Under the pieces are notes generated by a model. It was given only the letters and a program-made list of their open reading frames with translations. It was not told where the DNA came from and made no database searches. 64,000 nucleotides of DNA from positions 930,001 through 994,000 of the forward strand of contig JARWMV010000246.1 in the NCBI GenBank assembly GCA_030998015.1, read 5' to 3'. A program made the position numbers and the translations under genes. Source of the stretch: Ceratorhiza oryzae-sativae. Its lineage: Eukaryota; Basidiomycota; Agaricomycetes; Cantharellales; Ceratobasidiaceae. Positions within the stretch are counted from its first letter, which is position 1, and each line of letters starts with the position of its first letter. Shown here piece after piece: positions 33,481-43,141 of the stretch.

Positions 33481-34421
33481 ATGTCTGACTACTCAATTGA
33501 ACGTCCCCAGACTCCCAGCACTCGTCTGGACTTTCTGGAGTGTCGCTTTATGGGCCTCAGATGGGAACACACTAGGGTGCGATCTCAAAACAGGCAGAAT
33601 AGGTGACAATCTAGAAGGGAGGGCATTGAGCCTGCCCCAGATGTGCCACTTCCAGTGTACCCCAATCCAGCTCCCTCTGCTCTCTACCCTCCACTTCCAA
33701 CTTATCCATTGGAAGCTCCCAGTCAAGGCCCTCATTTTGAGATTGGATGGCCAACTCCTCCCTCTCCAGGGTTGGAGCCAACCCCATTTGATCTGGTTTT
33801 GATGCATGGATGGGGCAGGAGGGATGAAAGGCCTGTGCCTCCCCCAAGGAGTGCAAGCCCTGTGAACTATGAGGAATTCCTGGAGAGGATGGACTGTTAA
33901 GTTCTTGAATTTGATTGAGTCAAGATCTAAAGCTGATCTGTTTAGGGACTAGAGATGTTGTGCCAGAATTCCTGCATTCTGGCATCAAGGGTAACTCTAT
34001 TCCATCAGCTGACCAATCAGCACTTCTGAGCTGCTTCTGCAATTGAGTTACCCTTGATGCCAGAATGCAGGAATTCTGGCACAACATCTCTATTAGGGAC
34101 TATGCACATCAGCCCCATGAGGCTTTCAGAGAGCCTTCCATACTCTCTGAAGCACCTACTGATGGGGAATATGAGTCAGGAGGAGAGCTTCCTGAATATC
34201 AACTTGCTTACCCTCCTTCCCCTTCTCCTGAATACCAGCCAGAATCACCATCTGACTCTCTTTCTGATGGAACTGAGTCATCTGGTGACCTTCTGGTGAA
34301 AGAGTTAGCCCTAGAAAGTAGGATGCAGGAGTTGAATAGGGAACTGGTGGAAGAAGTAGGGAACCTCAGAGCTGCGCAAAGACATCTGAGGGATATCATG
34401 GAGACTCATGACATGTACTAG
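33481..34421 (+). pseudogene. Element A accessory gene 2: Pro-rich protein with introns, hit by a MITE
   Basis: ATG 33481 (MSDYSIERPQTPSTRLDF). Exon 1 is Pro-rich (PLPVYPNPAPSALYPP) and ends GACTG at 33896; a TGA at 33604-33606 stands where B has CAA, both derivable from CGA. Intron 1 is 33897-33945, its donor mutated to TTAAGT (B: GTAAGT). Exon 2 contains the MITE, then EAPTDGEYESGGELPEYQ, an acidic Pro/Ser region and a C-terminal coiled coil (ALESRMQELNRELVEEV). A lacks intron 2 exactly (join at 34201/34202), B keeps it. Function unknown; Pro-rich head and coiled-coil tail suggest a scaffold or binding protein. Confidence 0.55.
33950..34092. mobile_element. hAT-type MITE, 143 bp
   Basis: Perfect 48-bp terminal inverted repeats (33950-33997 and 34045-34092) start TAGAGATGTTG and fit the YARNG ends of hAT elements. 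It is flanked by the 8-bp duplication TTAGGGAC (33942-33949, 34093-34100), the hAT length. Copy B has the empty site (TTTAGGGATTATGC, minus strand, around 39296-39309). The 47-bp middle has no coding capacity, so it needs a transposase from elsewhere. Confidence 0.9.
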
Positions 34422-34517
34422 TTTAGTTTGTTTGGAATCTATGCTATTGTCCCCCAATTCCACTTGTGTGAACCCAAGGGGCAATCCTATAATTCCAAAG
34501 AGCAAAGCTGGACATCT

Positions 34518-34530
34518 CTAGGCTATAAAA
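34518..34530 (+). promoter_or_regulatory. Internal TATA box before accessory gene 3
   Basis: GGCTATAAAAACA lies about 105 bases before the ATG at 34628; the leader behind it is C/T-rich (CTCTCTCCTCAGCAG). B keeps the motif (minus strand CTATAAAAAGCC near 38840). This suggests that the accessory gene has its own promoter independent of the LTR. Confidence 0.5.
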
Positions 34531-34627
34531 ACAGCCTTGGAGAGCCCTCTCTCCTCAGCAGTTCAACACCCTCCAGTTCTACAGCTCTACTTCTCTCTTA
34601 TCTTCATGTTACCATCTCCTTTCCACC

Positions 34628-35681
34628 ATGCAGACTCCTCCCTTCATGTTGAATGATGTCCAGATTATGGCCAGCATCAACTTGATCCTGTCCTGCAAGC
34701 ACTTCCATGTGTTTGCTAGTGTCATGTGTCAAGGGGAGAGTAAGTTTTTCAGTAGCCCATCCATCCTTGAGTGCAAGTTCAGGGAGGGCATTGAAGTACA
34801 GCACAGTGTAGGTCAGAGCTGGTATATGGATGGCTGGTACCTAAGTGACCAAACCATTCATGCTCTTACTGATGCACTATTGCAAGTGTGCGACTGTGTT
34901 GCCACTTTTTGCAATGATGGAGGCCTTAAGAAGGCTGAGGTTTTAAACAGCTTTGGAGTGGACTCACCTCTGTATGTGCAATTTAGGGTGGCAAATATTG
35001 CATACCCTCTAGAGCCAGAAAGGGGTTTCCACATCTAGGACTGGCATGAGCCTTTTGATTCCTTCTCTGACCTGATCCACACAGTAGTTTGTCTCCAAAT
35101 CTGGGGCAATCACATGCTGAGTGCCTTGAATCATCTGGCTTGCTCTAAAGGGCTTGTTCCAGATGGAGGACACTTGCTGGAGCTTCTTCCTGTGCCCTGT
35201 GGGATTCTAGCTTTTGCCCAGTGCACCTGGGACAAGTATTTGCTTGAACACCCTTATGGGAGCTGGGAGTTGCCTGCAGATCATGGAGTCCCTGCTGTTT
35301 GGCGAAACAATGTAGTAAGCATCTCCTAGTTCATGCTTTCTGCATTTACTGACTCTTAATTAGCACTACTTGGTGGCCCTATCAGAGGAATATTCTCATA
35401 GGACAGCTATGGCTAAATATGAAGAATGGTGGGCAGGGCAGAAGGATAAGAAGCTTAATGCTCGCCTTAGAGTTTTCTTTGGGGATAAAGCCTCTGAGGC
35501 TGCAGAACCCTCTATGAGCCCTGAGCCTTCTCTTGGACATTCAGATTCAGATTCTGAGACTCTCAGTGGCTCCTGCCCTCCTTCACCTCCCAGTACTCCT
35601 GAACCTTGTCCTAGTAACAAGGGAAAGGAAAGGGAGCACATTTACATCAGCTCTGATGATGAGGGATATGACTCTCTCTAA
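34628..35681 (+). pseudogene. Element A accessory gene 3: unknown protein with one intron and acidic tail
   Basis: ATG 34628 (MQTPPFMLNDVQIMASINL). Exon 1 to 35314, intron 35315-35363 (GTAAGC...TTAATTAG, 49 bp, with CTGAC as branch-like site), exon 2 35364-35681; about 333 codons. One TAG at 35036-35038 interrupts it, and B has the same TAG, so it is either inherited damage or a true end of a shorter 136-residue protein. The N-terminal part is mixed alpha/beta with several Cys and Trp; exon 2 is a charged helix, then Ser/Pro-rich, ending HIYISSDDEGYDSL, which resembles a SUMO-interacting motif. I do not recognise the family. Confidence 0.55.
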
Positions 35682-35712
35682 TGTGAGTTGACATATCAGA
35701 CTGGGGGGGCTA

Positions 35713-37020
35713 TGTTATGGATCACTAACATTTTCTATTATTTTAGTCTGCTCTGCCAACCTCAAGCGATGCCTCTGTAATTAAATTGTGAAATACTTGA
35801 ATTTGTATGTGCTCTGAATTGTACTATTTTCTGTTCCGTTGAATAGTACAAAATTCCCGCTCTCCAACGCATATTTTATTAAGATTTTACAATAAGATCT
35901 CAGAGAGATACAGAGGTTGCAATATTTCCTCTTATCAGGAGATATTGATTACAACATTGCACCGCTCATATCTTGGCAACCGCTTACGCTATCAAAGCGA
36001 TCTTATGCTCTATAGATAGCTAATCTTTGGCAGTATCTGCTGTCCGAAGATCGTCGCGATCCACCAGATCCTCGTGCCGGAATGGCCCGAAGATCATTAG
36101 AATCTTACTGGACCATCAATCAAGATCTAATGACTCCAGTGAGTCAGGAGAGCTTCCCAAATTGATCCAGAAGCTTCTCTGACTCACTTTATGACTCACT
36201 GAGATGTAGCCTCCATTCATTACATGTATATACTATGATAATATGATCTACAAGCCAATAGCAGGTCTCAGATGCATCAATGCCTTTGATCCACACCCTG
36301 TCTTTACTCTTTTATCCTATACTGGGCTAGGGTGCACCCCAAGTATAGCAGTACCCTCTTTTGATGATCACACTGGCATGCATGTATCTATTTGGCTCTG
36401 GAATGCCCTCCTCAGGGTATAAAAGGACCTCCTCTGAGGCCCTTCCAGACACCTTCCCTCCTCTACTCAACCCAGACTGGTTATTGGTTTCTTTTCTCTT
36501 TCTATTTTCTCTTGTCTGTGTGTGATTTCTTATATAACTAGTACTGAGGAATAAAGTACCATATTAGTTATATACTGTCTGAGTCATTGTATCCTATATA
36601 CAGAGATATATAAGGATACAATATTGCCTGATTGAACATGACATTAAGTACCAGCTATTAGAGGAAATCTAAGTACCTGTAGCTGAGGAAGTACACACAT
36701 TAGGCAGCCCACCATCTATCCTATACACTATCGCTTAAGCCTAGTATTAAGATTAGTATCAGTTAGTCCAAGCAACTAGGGCTGAACTATATTTAAGATA
36801 TCTAAGGGAACCTGACCATAGTAGTCTTGCTCTTTATACCTATAAATTAGTGAGTTTACACTGTGAAAGATTAAGACTACCTTGAGTGTTACTTGATTGC
36901 ATTGCAACTACTTTGAGCCTTCTTACTCTAGTCTAAGAAGTATTGAGTATGATTAGTGTATACTAACATATCTACATTTGCTTAAGCTCTAGATATTCAA
37001 GTGTACCCTGACCCATAACA
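35713..37020 (+). repeat. 3' LTR of element A
   Basis: 1308 bp, TGTTATGGATCAC to CCCATAACA; TATA box at 36418-36425. The polypurine tract CTGGGGGGGC precedes it. Directly after its last base begins an inverted, truncated family-1 LTR (37021). Confidence 0.92.
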
Positions 37021-37667
37021 GTACTGCTATACTTGGGGTACACCCTAGCCCTGTATAGGATAAGAGAGTAAAGACAGGGTATTGAAGGCATTGATGCATC
37101 TGAGACCTGCTATTGGCTTGTAGATCATATTATCATAGTATATACATGTAATGAACAGAGGCTACATCTCAGTAAGTCATAAAGTGAGTCAGAGAAGCTT
37201 CTGGATCAATTTGGGAAGCTCTCCTGACTCACTGGAGTCATTAGATCTTGATTGATGGTCCAGTAAGATTCTAATGATCTTTGGGCCATTCCAGCACAAG
37301 GATCTAGTGGATCGCAACAATCTTCAGGCAGCAGATAATGCCAAAGATTAGCTATCTATAGAGCATAAGATCACTTTCATAGTGTAAGCAGTTGCCAAGA
37401 TATGAGCAGTGTGATGTTGTAATCAATATCTCCTGATAAGAGGAAATATTGCCACTTCTGTATCTCTCTGAGATCTTATTGTAAAAACTTAATAAAATAT
37501 GCGTTGGAAAGCGGAAAATTTGTACTATTTAATGGAACATAAAATAGTACAATTTGGAGTGCATACAAATTCAAGTATTTCACAATTTAATTACAGAGGC
37601 ATTGCTCGAGGTTGGCAGAGCAGACTAAAATAATAGAAAATGTTAGTGATCCATAACATAGCCCCCC
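37021..37667 (-). repeat. Truncated 3' LTR of element B
   Basis: 647 bp, matching the first half of the family-1 LTR in reverse. The plus strand begins GTACTGCTATACTTGG, which in the complete LTR at 46063 is preceded by ATCAAAAGAGG; that outer half is missing here and A ends instead. Confidence 0.88.
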
Positions 37668-37689
37668 CAGTCTGGTATGTCAACTCACA

Positions 37690-38743
37690 TTAGAGAGAAT
37701 CATTTCCCTCATCATCAGAGCTGATGTAAATGTGCTCCCTTTCCTTTCCCTTGTTATTAGGACAAGGTTCAGGAGTACTGGGAGGCAAAGGAGGGCAGGA
37801 GCCACTGAGAGTCTCAGAATCTGAATCTGAATCTCCAAGAGAAGGCTCAGGGCTTGAAGAAGGTTCTGCAGCCTCAGAGGCTTTATCCCCAAAGAAAACT
37901 CTAAGGTGAGCATTAAGCTTCTTATCTTTCTGCCCTGCCCACCATTCTTCATATTTAGCCATAGCTGTCCTATGAGAATATTCCTCTGATAGGGCCACCA
38001 AGTAGTGCTAATTAAGAGTCAGTAAATGCAGAAAGCATGAACTAGGAGATGCTTACTACATTGTTTCGCCAAACAGCAGGGACTCCATGATCTGCAGGTA
38101 ACTCCCAGCTCCCATAAGGGTGTTCAAGCAAATACTTGTCCCAGGTGCACTGGGCAAAAGCTAGAATCCCACAGGGCACAGGAGGAAGCTCCAGCAAGTG
38201 TCCTCCATCTGGAACAAGCCCTTTAGAGCAAGCCAGATGATTCAAGGCACTCAGCATGTGATTGCCCCAGATTTGGAGACAAACTACTGTGTGGATCAGG
38301 TCAGAGAAGGAATCAAAAGGCTCATGCCAGTCCTAGATGTGGAAACCCTTTTCTGGCTCTAGAGGGTATGCAATATTTGCCACCCTAAATTGCACATACA
38401 GAGGTGAGTCCACTCCAAAGCTGTTTAAAACCTCAGCCTTCTTAAGGCCTCCATCATTGCAGAAAGTGGCAACACAGTCTTGCACTTGCAATAGAGCATC
38501 AGTAAGAGCATGAATGGTTTGGTCACTTAGGTACCAGCCATCCATATACCAGCTCTGACCTACACTGTGCTGTACTTCAATGCCCTCCCTGAACTTGCAC
38601 TCAAGGATGGATGGGCTACTGAAAAACTTACTCTCCCCTTGACGCATGACACTAGCAAACACATGGAAGTGCTTGCAGGACAGGATCAAGTTGATGCTGG
38701 CCATAATCTGGACATCATTCAACATGAAGGGAGGAGTCTGCAT
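37690..38743 (-). pseudogene. Element B accessory gene 3
   Basis: Exon 1 38057-38743, intron 38008-38056 (GTAAGC...TTAATTAG, 49 bp), exon 2 37690-38007, the same structure as in A. The TAG after GFHI is shared. Tail HIYISSDDEGNDSL. Apart from the shared TAG the frame is open, and substitutions against A are few. Confidence 0.55.
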
Positions 38744-38932
38744 GGTGGAAAGATGATAATATGAAGATAAGAGAGAAGTAGAGCTGTAGAACTGGAGGGT
38801 GTTGAACTGAGGAGAGAGGGCTCTCCAAGGCTTTTTATAGCCAGAGTCCTGTGATCTTTGGAATTATAATTGTTCCTTAAGTTCACACAAGTGGAATTGG
38901 GGGACAATAGTATAAATTCCAAGCAGACCAAA

Positions 38933-39766
38933 CTAATACAAGTCATGAGTCTCCATGATATCCCTCAGACATCTTTGTGCAGCTCTGAGGTTCCCTACTT
39001 CTTCCACTAGTTCCCTATTCAACTCCTGTACCCTACTTTCTAAGGCCAACTCCGTCACCAGAAGGTCACCAGATGACTCAGTTCCATCAGAAAGTGAGTC
39101 AGATGGTGATTCTGGCTGGTATTCAGGAGAAGGAGAAGGAGGGTAGGCAAGTCTAAACAAGTCAACTTTAGATCTTGACTCAAAGGAAGCAAACTCACTG
39201 ATATTCAGGAAGCTCTCCTCCTGACTCATATTCCCCATCAGTAGGTGCTTCAGAGAGTATGGAAGGCTCTCTGGAAGCCTCATGGGGCTGATGTGCATAA
39301 TCCCTAAACAGATCAGCTTTATATCTTGACTCAATTGAAGTCAAGGACTTACCAGTCCATCCTTTCCAGAAATTCCTCATAGTCAACAGGGCTTGTGATC
39401 CTTGGGGGAGGCACAGGCCTTTCATCCCTCTGGCCCCATCCATGCATCAAAACCAGATCAAATGGGGTTGGCTCCAACCCTGGAGAGCAGGGAGTCAGCC
39501 ATCCAATCTTGAAATGGGGGCCTTGACTGGGAGCTTCCAATGGATAAGTTGGAAGTGGAGGATAAAGGGCAGAGGGAGCTGGATTGGGATACACAGGAAG
39601 AGGCACATCTGGGGCAGGCTCAATGCCCTCCCTTCTAGATTGTTGCCTATTCTGCCTATTTTGAGATTGCACCCTAGTGCATTCCCATCAGAGGCCCACA
39701 AAGCAATGCTCCAGAATGTCCAGATGGAGTGGGAGTCTGGGGACATTCAATTGAGTAGTCAGACAT
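38933..39766 (-). pseudogene. Element B accessory gene 2, both introns present
   Basis: ATG 39766 (MSDYSIECPQTP). Two bases are lost shortly after the start relative to A, so this copy is shifted early. Intron 1 is 39304-39352 (GTAAGT...TTTAG, 49 bp); intron 2 is 39153-39198 (GTGAGT...TTTAG, 46 bp). Splicing joins the Pro-rich exon to WDYAHQPHEASREPS and then to LAYPPSPSPEYQPES, restoring the long frame seen in A. It ends ETHDLY. No MITE is present. Confidence 0.55.
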
Positions 39767-40204
39767 GTTTAGAGGGTAAAACTGTGCAGTATACAGCTGT
39801 AGTACCTTAGAGACGACACAAAAATCTTATACTGCATGTATTTCACATCCAGTTGCCAATAGGAAGCTTACTCCAAATAAAAGAAGCTTGTAACTGGCCA
39901 AATAGAGTGCACTCTGCTGTTATCTGTACAGTTATCACATGCTGATCCTTCCAGATCTTTCTTATCTAGTCCTTAAACCTTACAGTTGGTGATCGGTCCA
40001 AGCAGTCAACTGAGATTACTTTGCAGTGACTCATTCTGATGATCGCTTAGGGGATCAGACAACTTTATACTTTAAATCTATATACAGAAAGTTCTGGTAC
40101 AAGACTTAAAGGGAAGATAAGGGAAAAGGTTTCTTGATGGGGACTAGATGTGGTCGATCCAAATAGATCAGTGGACTTGATAAGATGATCAGGAAAGATC
40201 TGAC

Positions 40205-40687
40205 TTACCAAGCTTGGGTAATCTTATCTACAGCTGTAGAAAAGATCCTAGGTATTGCTGTCGCTCCATCCCTTGCATTTGATCTGTCCAGTACCATAAG
40301 CATTAAACCCAGTAAATAGATTTTGGACTTACAGTATGGATGGTCTGGCAGGATGAAAAGCTTAGAGGGCATTCCTCTGTTTCCTGGACCCCTGTAGGGA
40401 CTGTACTGCCTGCAATTCCTCACCAAGGCAATGGAGAGGATGTTAGCAGGCTTTACTGTCCAGAGGGTCCTCTGCCTGCTAAGGTATACCAATCTGTGTG
40501 GCAGGGAAATGACCACCCTGCCAGTGATAGTTATGGTGCACTCCAAGTTGGAGTACTCCAACACTACCTTTTGTCCAGGTGCAACCCATAGGAAAATTTC
40601 TCCTAGACTGTATAGGTAGTAGAAGGTGGCCAATACCAAGAGGGCAATTGGGAGAGTGACAGCAATGATGATGGTGAGGTTAGCCAT
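40205..40687 (-). CDS. Element B accessory gene 1, intact 160-residue membrane protein
   Basis: ATG 40687 (MANLTIIIAVTLPIALLVLA) with one N-terminal hydrophobic segment, then a basic soluble part ending STAVDKITQAW. This is the uninterrupted version of the gene frameshifted in A. It lies 119 bp behind the pol stop, as in A. Function unknown. Confidence 0.6.
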   Translation of the reverse strand: MANLTIIIAVTLPIALLVLATFYYLYSLGEIFLWVAPGQKVVLEYSNLECTITITGRVVISLPHRLVYLSRQRTLWTVKPANILSIALVRNCRQYSPYRGPGNRGMPSKLFILPDHPYCKSKIYLLGLMLMVLDRSNARDGATAIPRIFSTAVDKITQAW

Positions 40688-40806
40688 GGTTGGTGTGGTG
40701 TTTCCAGAGGTAAATGCTAGCTGATTTTTATCTACCAAATGAGTTTGTCAGTAAACAAACAACAGAGAAATCACATGTTGTTCTTGGAATGATTTTCAGG
40801 AAAGGG

Positions 40807-41287
40807 TTAGGACTTCTTAGATGTCTTGAGGTGTCGCTTAAGTTCCCATTCCTTGAGTATCCTGGGAGCATTTGTCAACTGCTGCCTGGATAACCATTCA
40901 TCCCATTCAGGTGGATAACCCACAAATCTTGTAAGATATCAATGCTATTTTCTCTGTCCTTTCTTGATCATCTTTTCATCCAGAATCTCTTCCACTTCCC
41001 ATTCAGGTTCCTTATCAAAGTCAGATTTATTCAGATGATTCTTGGGATGGTCTGTACCATCTTTATCTCTATGATAGGGTTCCAGATGAGCTATATTAAT
41101 CACAGGGTGAATCTTGTAGCTGGCTGGAATCTTGATGCGATAAGTTACATCTGAAAGCTTCTCTAGAACTTCAAAGGGACCATCATACTTCATCTGGAGT
41201 TTCCTTCCTTTTCCCTTCTGATTTCTCAGCAGGTTCAGGGAATGTGGATTCAGCATGACCAAATCTCCTTCCTGTAGATCAAGATAA
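40807..41287 (-). pseudogene. Element B integrase C-terminus and chromodomain remnant
   Basis: An extra C in AAGAATCCATAG shifts the frame at about 41291. The following part (LNPHSLNLLRNQKGKGRK..., EWEVEEILDEKM) is readable in another frame until a TAG near 40942-40944, then continues to the stop at 40807-40809. Confidence 0.75.
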
Positions 41288-43129
41288 CTATGGATTCTTG
41301 TTGTATTGATCCTCCATGTGAACCTGAGCCAATTTCAAGGCATCCTGAGCTTGAGAGCGAATAGCTTTCATCATCTCATTGAAGTTCACAGCTTTAGGAT
41401 CTTCTACAGAGGGTCTGGCTAAAGCTTTACCAGTAGAAGTGAGTAAATCTGAGGGTCGAAGTGGTTCAAATCCTAAAAGAAGATAAGAAGGTGTAAATCC
41501 TGTAGATGTATGCTCCATGGTGTTGTAAGCAAAGCTAAAATCATTTAGGAGGTCACTCCAATTGTCCATTGAAGGAAAGACAAAAGCTCTTAAGGCAATC
41601 TCTAAGGTTTGGTTCATAATCTCACTCTGTCCATCAGCTTGTGGGTGATAAGCTGTAGTAAGTGATCTCTGAATGCCAACCAAAGAGGTTAAGTGTTCCC
41701 AAAAGGCTCCTGTCCATCTAGAGTCTCTGTCAGTAATAACCTGTCTTGGAAGACCATACTTGGTCCATATATGTGCATGGAATAGTTTGGCAGTCTCTTC
41801 CTCATTGATAGAAGTATTGCAAGGGATAAAGTGTGCATACTTAGTCAATTTATCAACTAGAGTTAGTATGGCATTAAATCCATTGCTAGGAGGAAGATCC
41901 ATTATAACATCCATGGTTACTACTTCAAAAGGCTGACTAGGAATTGGAATAGATTGAAGAAAACCTTGTTGTCCATGTCTTTTGGGCTTAGCCTTTTGAC
42001 AAATATCACAAGTGTGCACATATTCCTTAATGACTTGTACCATCTTAGGCCAGTAGTAGGTAGAAGCTACTTTGTTGTAGGTCCTATGGTAGCCAGCATG
42101 AGCTCCTTCTTGAAGAGAGTCATGTATTTCAGCTACTACTTCCTTCTGCAAGTCTTTAGGGACACACAGCTTGTAATTGTCATCTCTGCAAAAGTAAATA
42201 AGACCATTTTCTCCAATCCTGTATTGTTTGTAGGGTGGATTTAGATGATCATACTCACCTTGCAGCTTCTTGAGTACATCAGCAAAATGAACTTGGACAT
42301 TGTTAGCATTAGATTTATTATGCTTGCACTCTTTGTCATAATGCATAAGACTTCCACAATGAATACAGCCTCTCATTCCTCTAGCTTTAGGAGTCCCTCT
42401 CTTATGTTTGGAAACATTAGAATTGTCTGGAGGGAAGGACCTCTTATAGCCTTTGAATTTATCAGGCTGCTTTGACTTGAACCTAGAGTTAGAAGAATTT
42501 ACTGCATGAGCACTAGCTTTGTGACCATGCTTTTTCTGATGCTTTTCAGCCTTCAAAGCTTTGATCACCTCCTTGACTGTGTCATAGGTAGCTTGGTTGT
42601 TCATATGGCAGGGCCAATCTTGCAATAAATCTTCTTGTTCCTTCATTCTAGTCACATAGGTGGACCAGTCTGCAATATCCTCATGGTTGACTATAGTTCT
42701 CCATTGTGTAGGAGCTGACCTAGCCACTTCAGCAATGATAGTGAGGTCATCCCAATCTTCAACCATATCAAGTAGTTTCTTTTTGCAAAGTGCATACTGA
42801 ACTGGAGTTTCTTTATTGTTGCCTGAATCCTTGAACCTGGCTGCCAAAGCTTTGTTCCTAGCCTTGGTAATCCAAGTAGGAGTCCAAAAGAAACTAATTA
42901 AGTGAGCTCTCATCTGATTCCAATCTGTAGACATTCTAAGCCTTTGTTCCTCATTGAACTGATACCACCATTGTTTAGCATCTCCAGTAAACCTGAATGG
43001 GATAGTCAGGGTGAGTCTGTTGTTCTCATTTAAACCCATGGCTATGTATTGACTAATTTGGTCTATCCACTCATATAATTCATCTGGATCACCATCATAC
43101 TCTGGTATCACTTCAGGCTTCAATTTCAT
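41288..43129 (-). pseudogene. Element B Gag-integrase fusion (613 codons)
   Basis: The frame starts in the Gag capsid (MKLKPEVIPEYDGDPDEL), passes the CCHC knuckle CIHCGSLMHYDKEC and continues in frame into the pre-integrase region (HFADVLKKLQGEYDHL), HHCC zinc site, and integrase core (ITDRDSRW). The junction is the 10-base ATTTTGCTGA present at both ends of the missing 3.3 kb in A (about 13763 and 24018), as expected from a template switch in reverse transcription. The protein lacks protease and RT. Upstream it is joined to the N-terminal Gag half except for one TGA (43142-43144). Confidence 0.85.
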
Positions 43130-43141
43130 GTCTAGATGAGG

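Larger units (their letters stand above)
2332..37020 (+). mobile_element. Element A: family-1 Ty3/gypsy chromovirus with accessory genes, hosting three nested elements
   Basis: A is bounded by two family-1 LTRs (2332-3633 and 35713-37020) with TGTTATGG...CCATAACA ends. Removing C, D, E, the MITE and their duplicated target bases leaves about 14.4 kb, long for a Ty3/gypsy element. Order inside: PBS, ORF1, very long gag with a collagen-like tract, protease, RT, RNase H, integrase with chromodomain, three accessory genes, polypurine tract GGGGGGG, 3' LTR. It is dead: gag is split by C and has two single-base deletions, pol is split by D and E and has a TAA. The outer flanks do not match (TCCAG left, GTACT right), so its ends may come from two different insertions. 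Copy B supports the gene order independently. Confidence 0.9.

Noticed and set aside
2332..37020. A target-site duplication for element A
   Set aside because: TCCAG on the left and GTACT on the right do not match, so A cannot be treated as one clean insertion.
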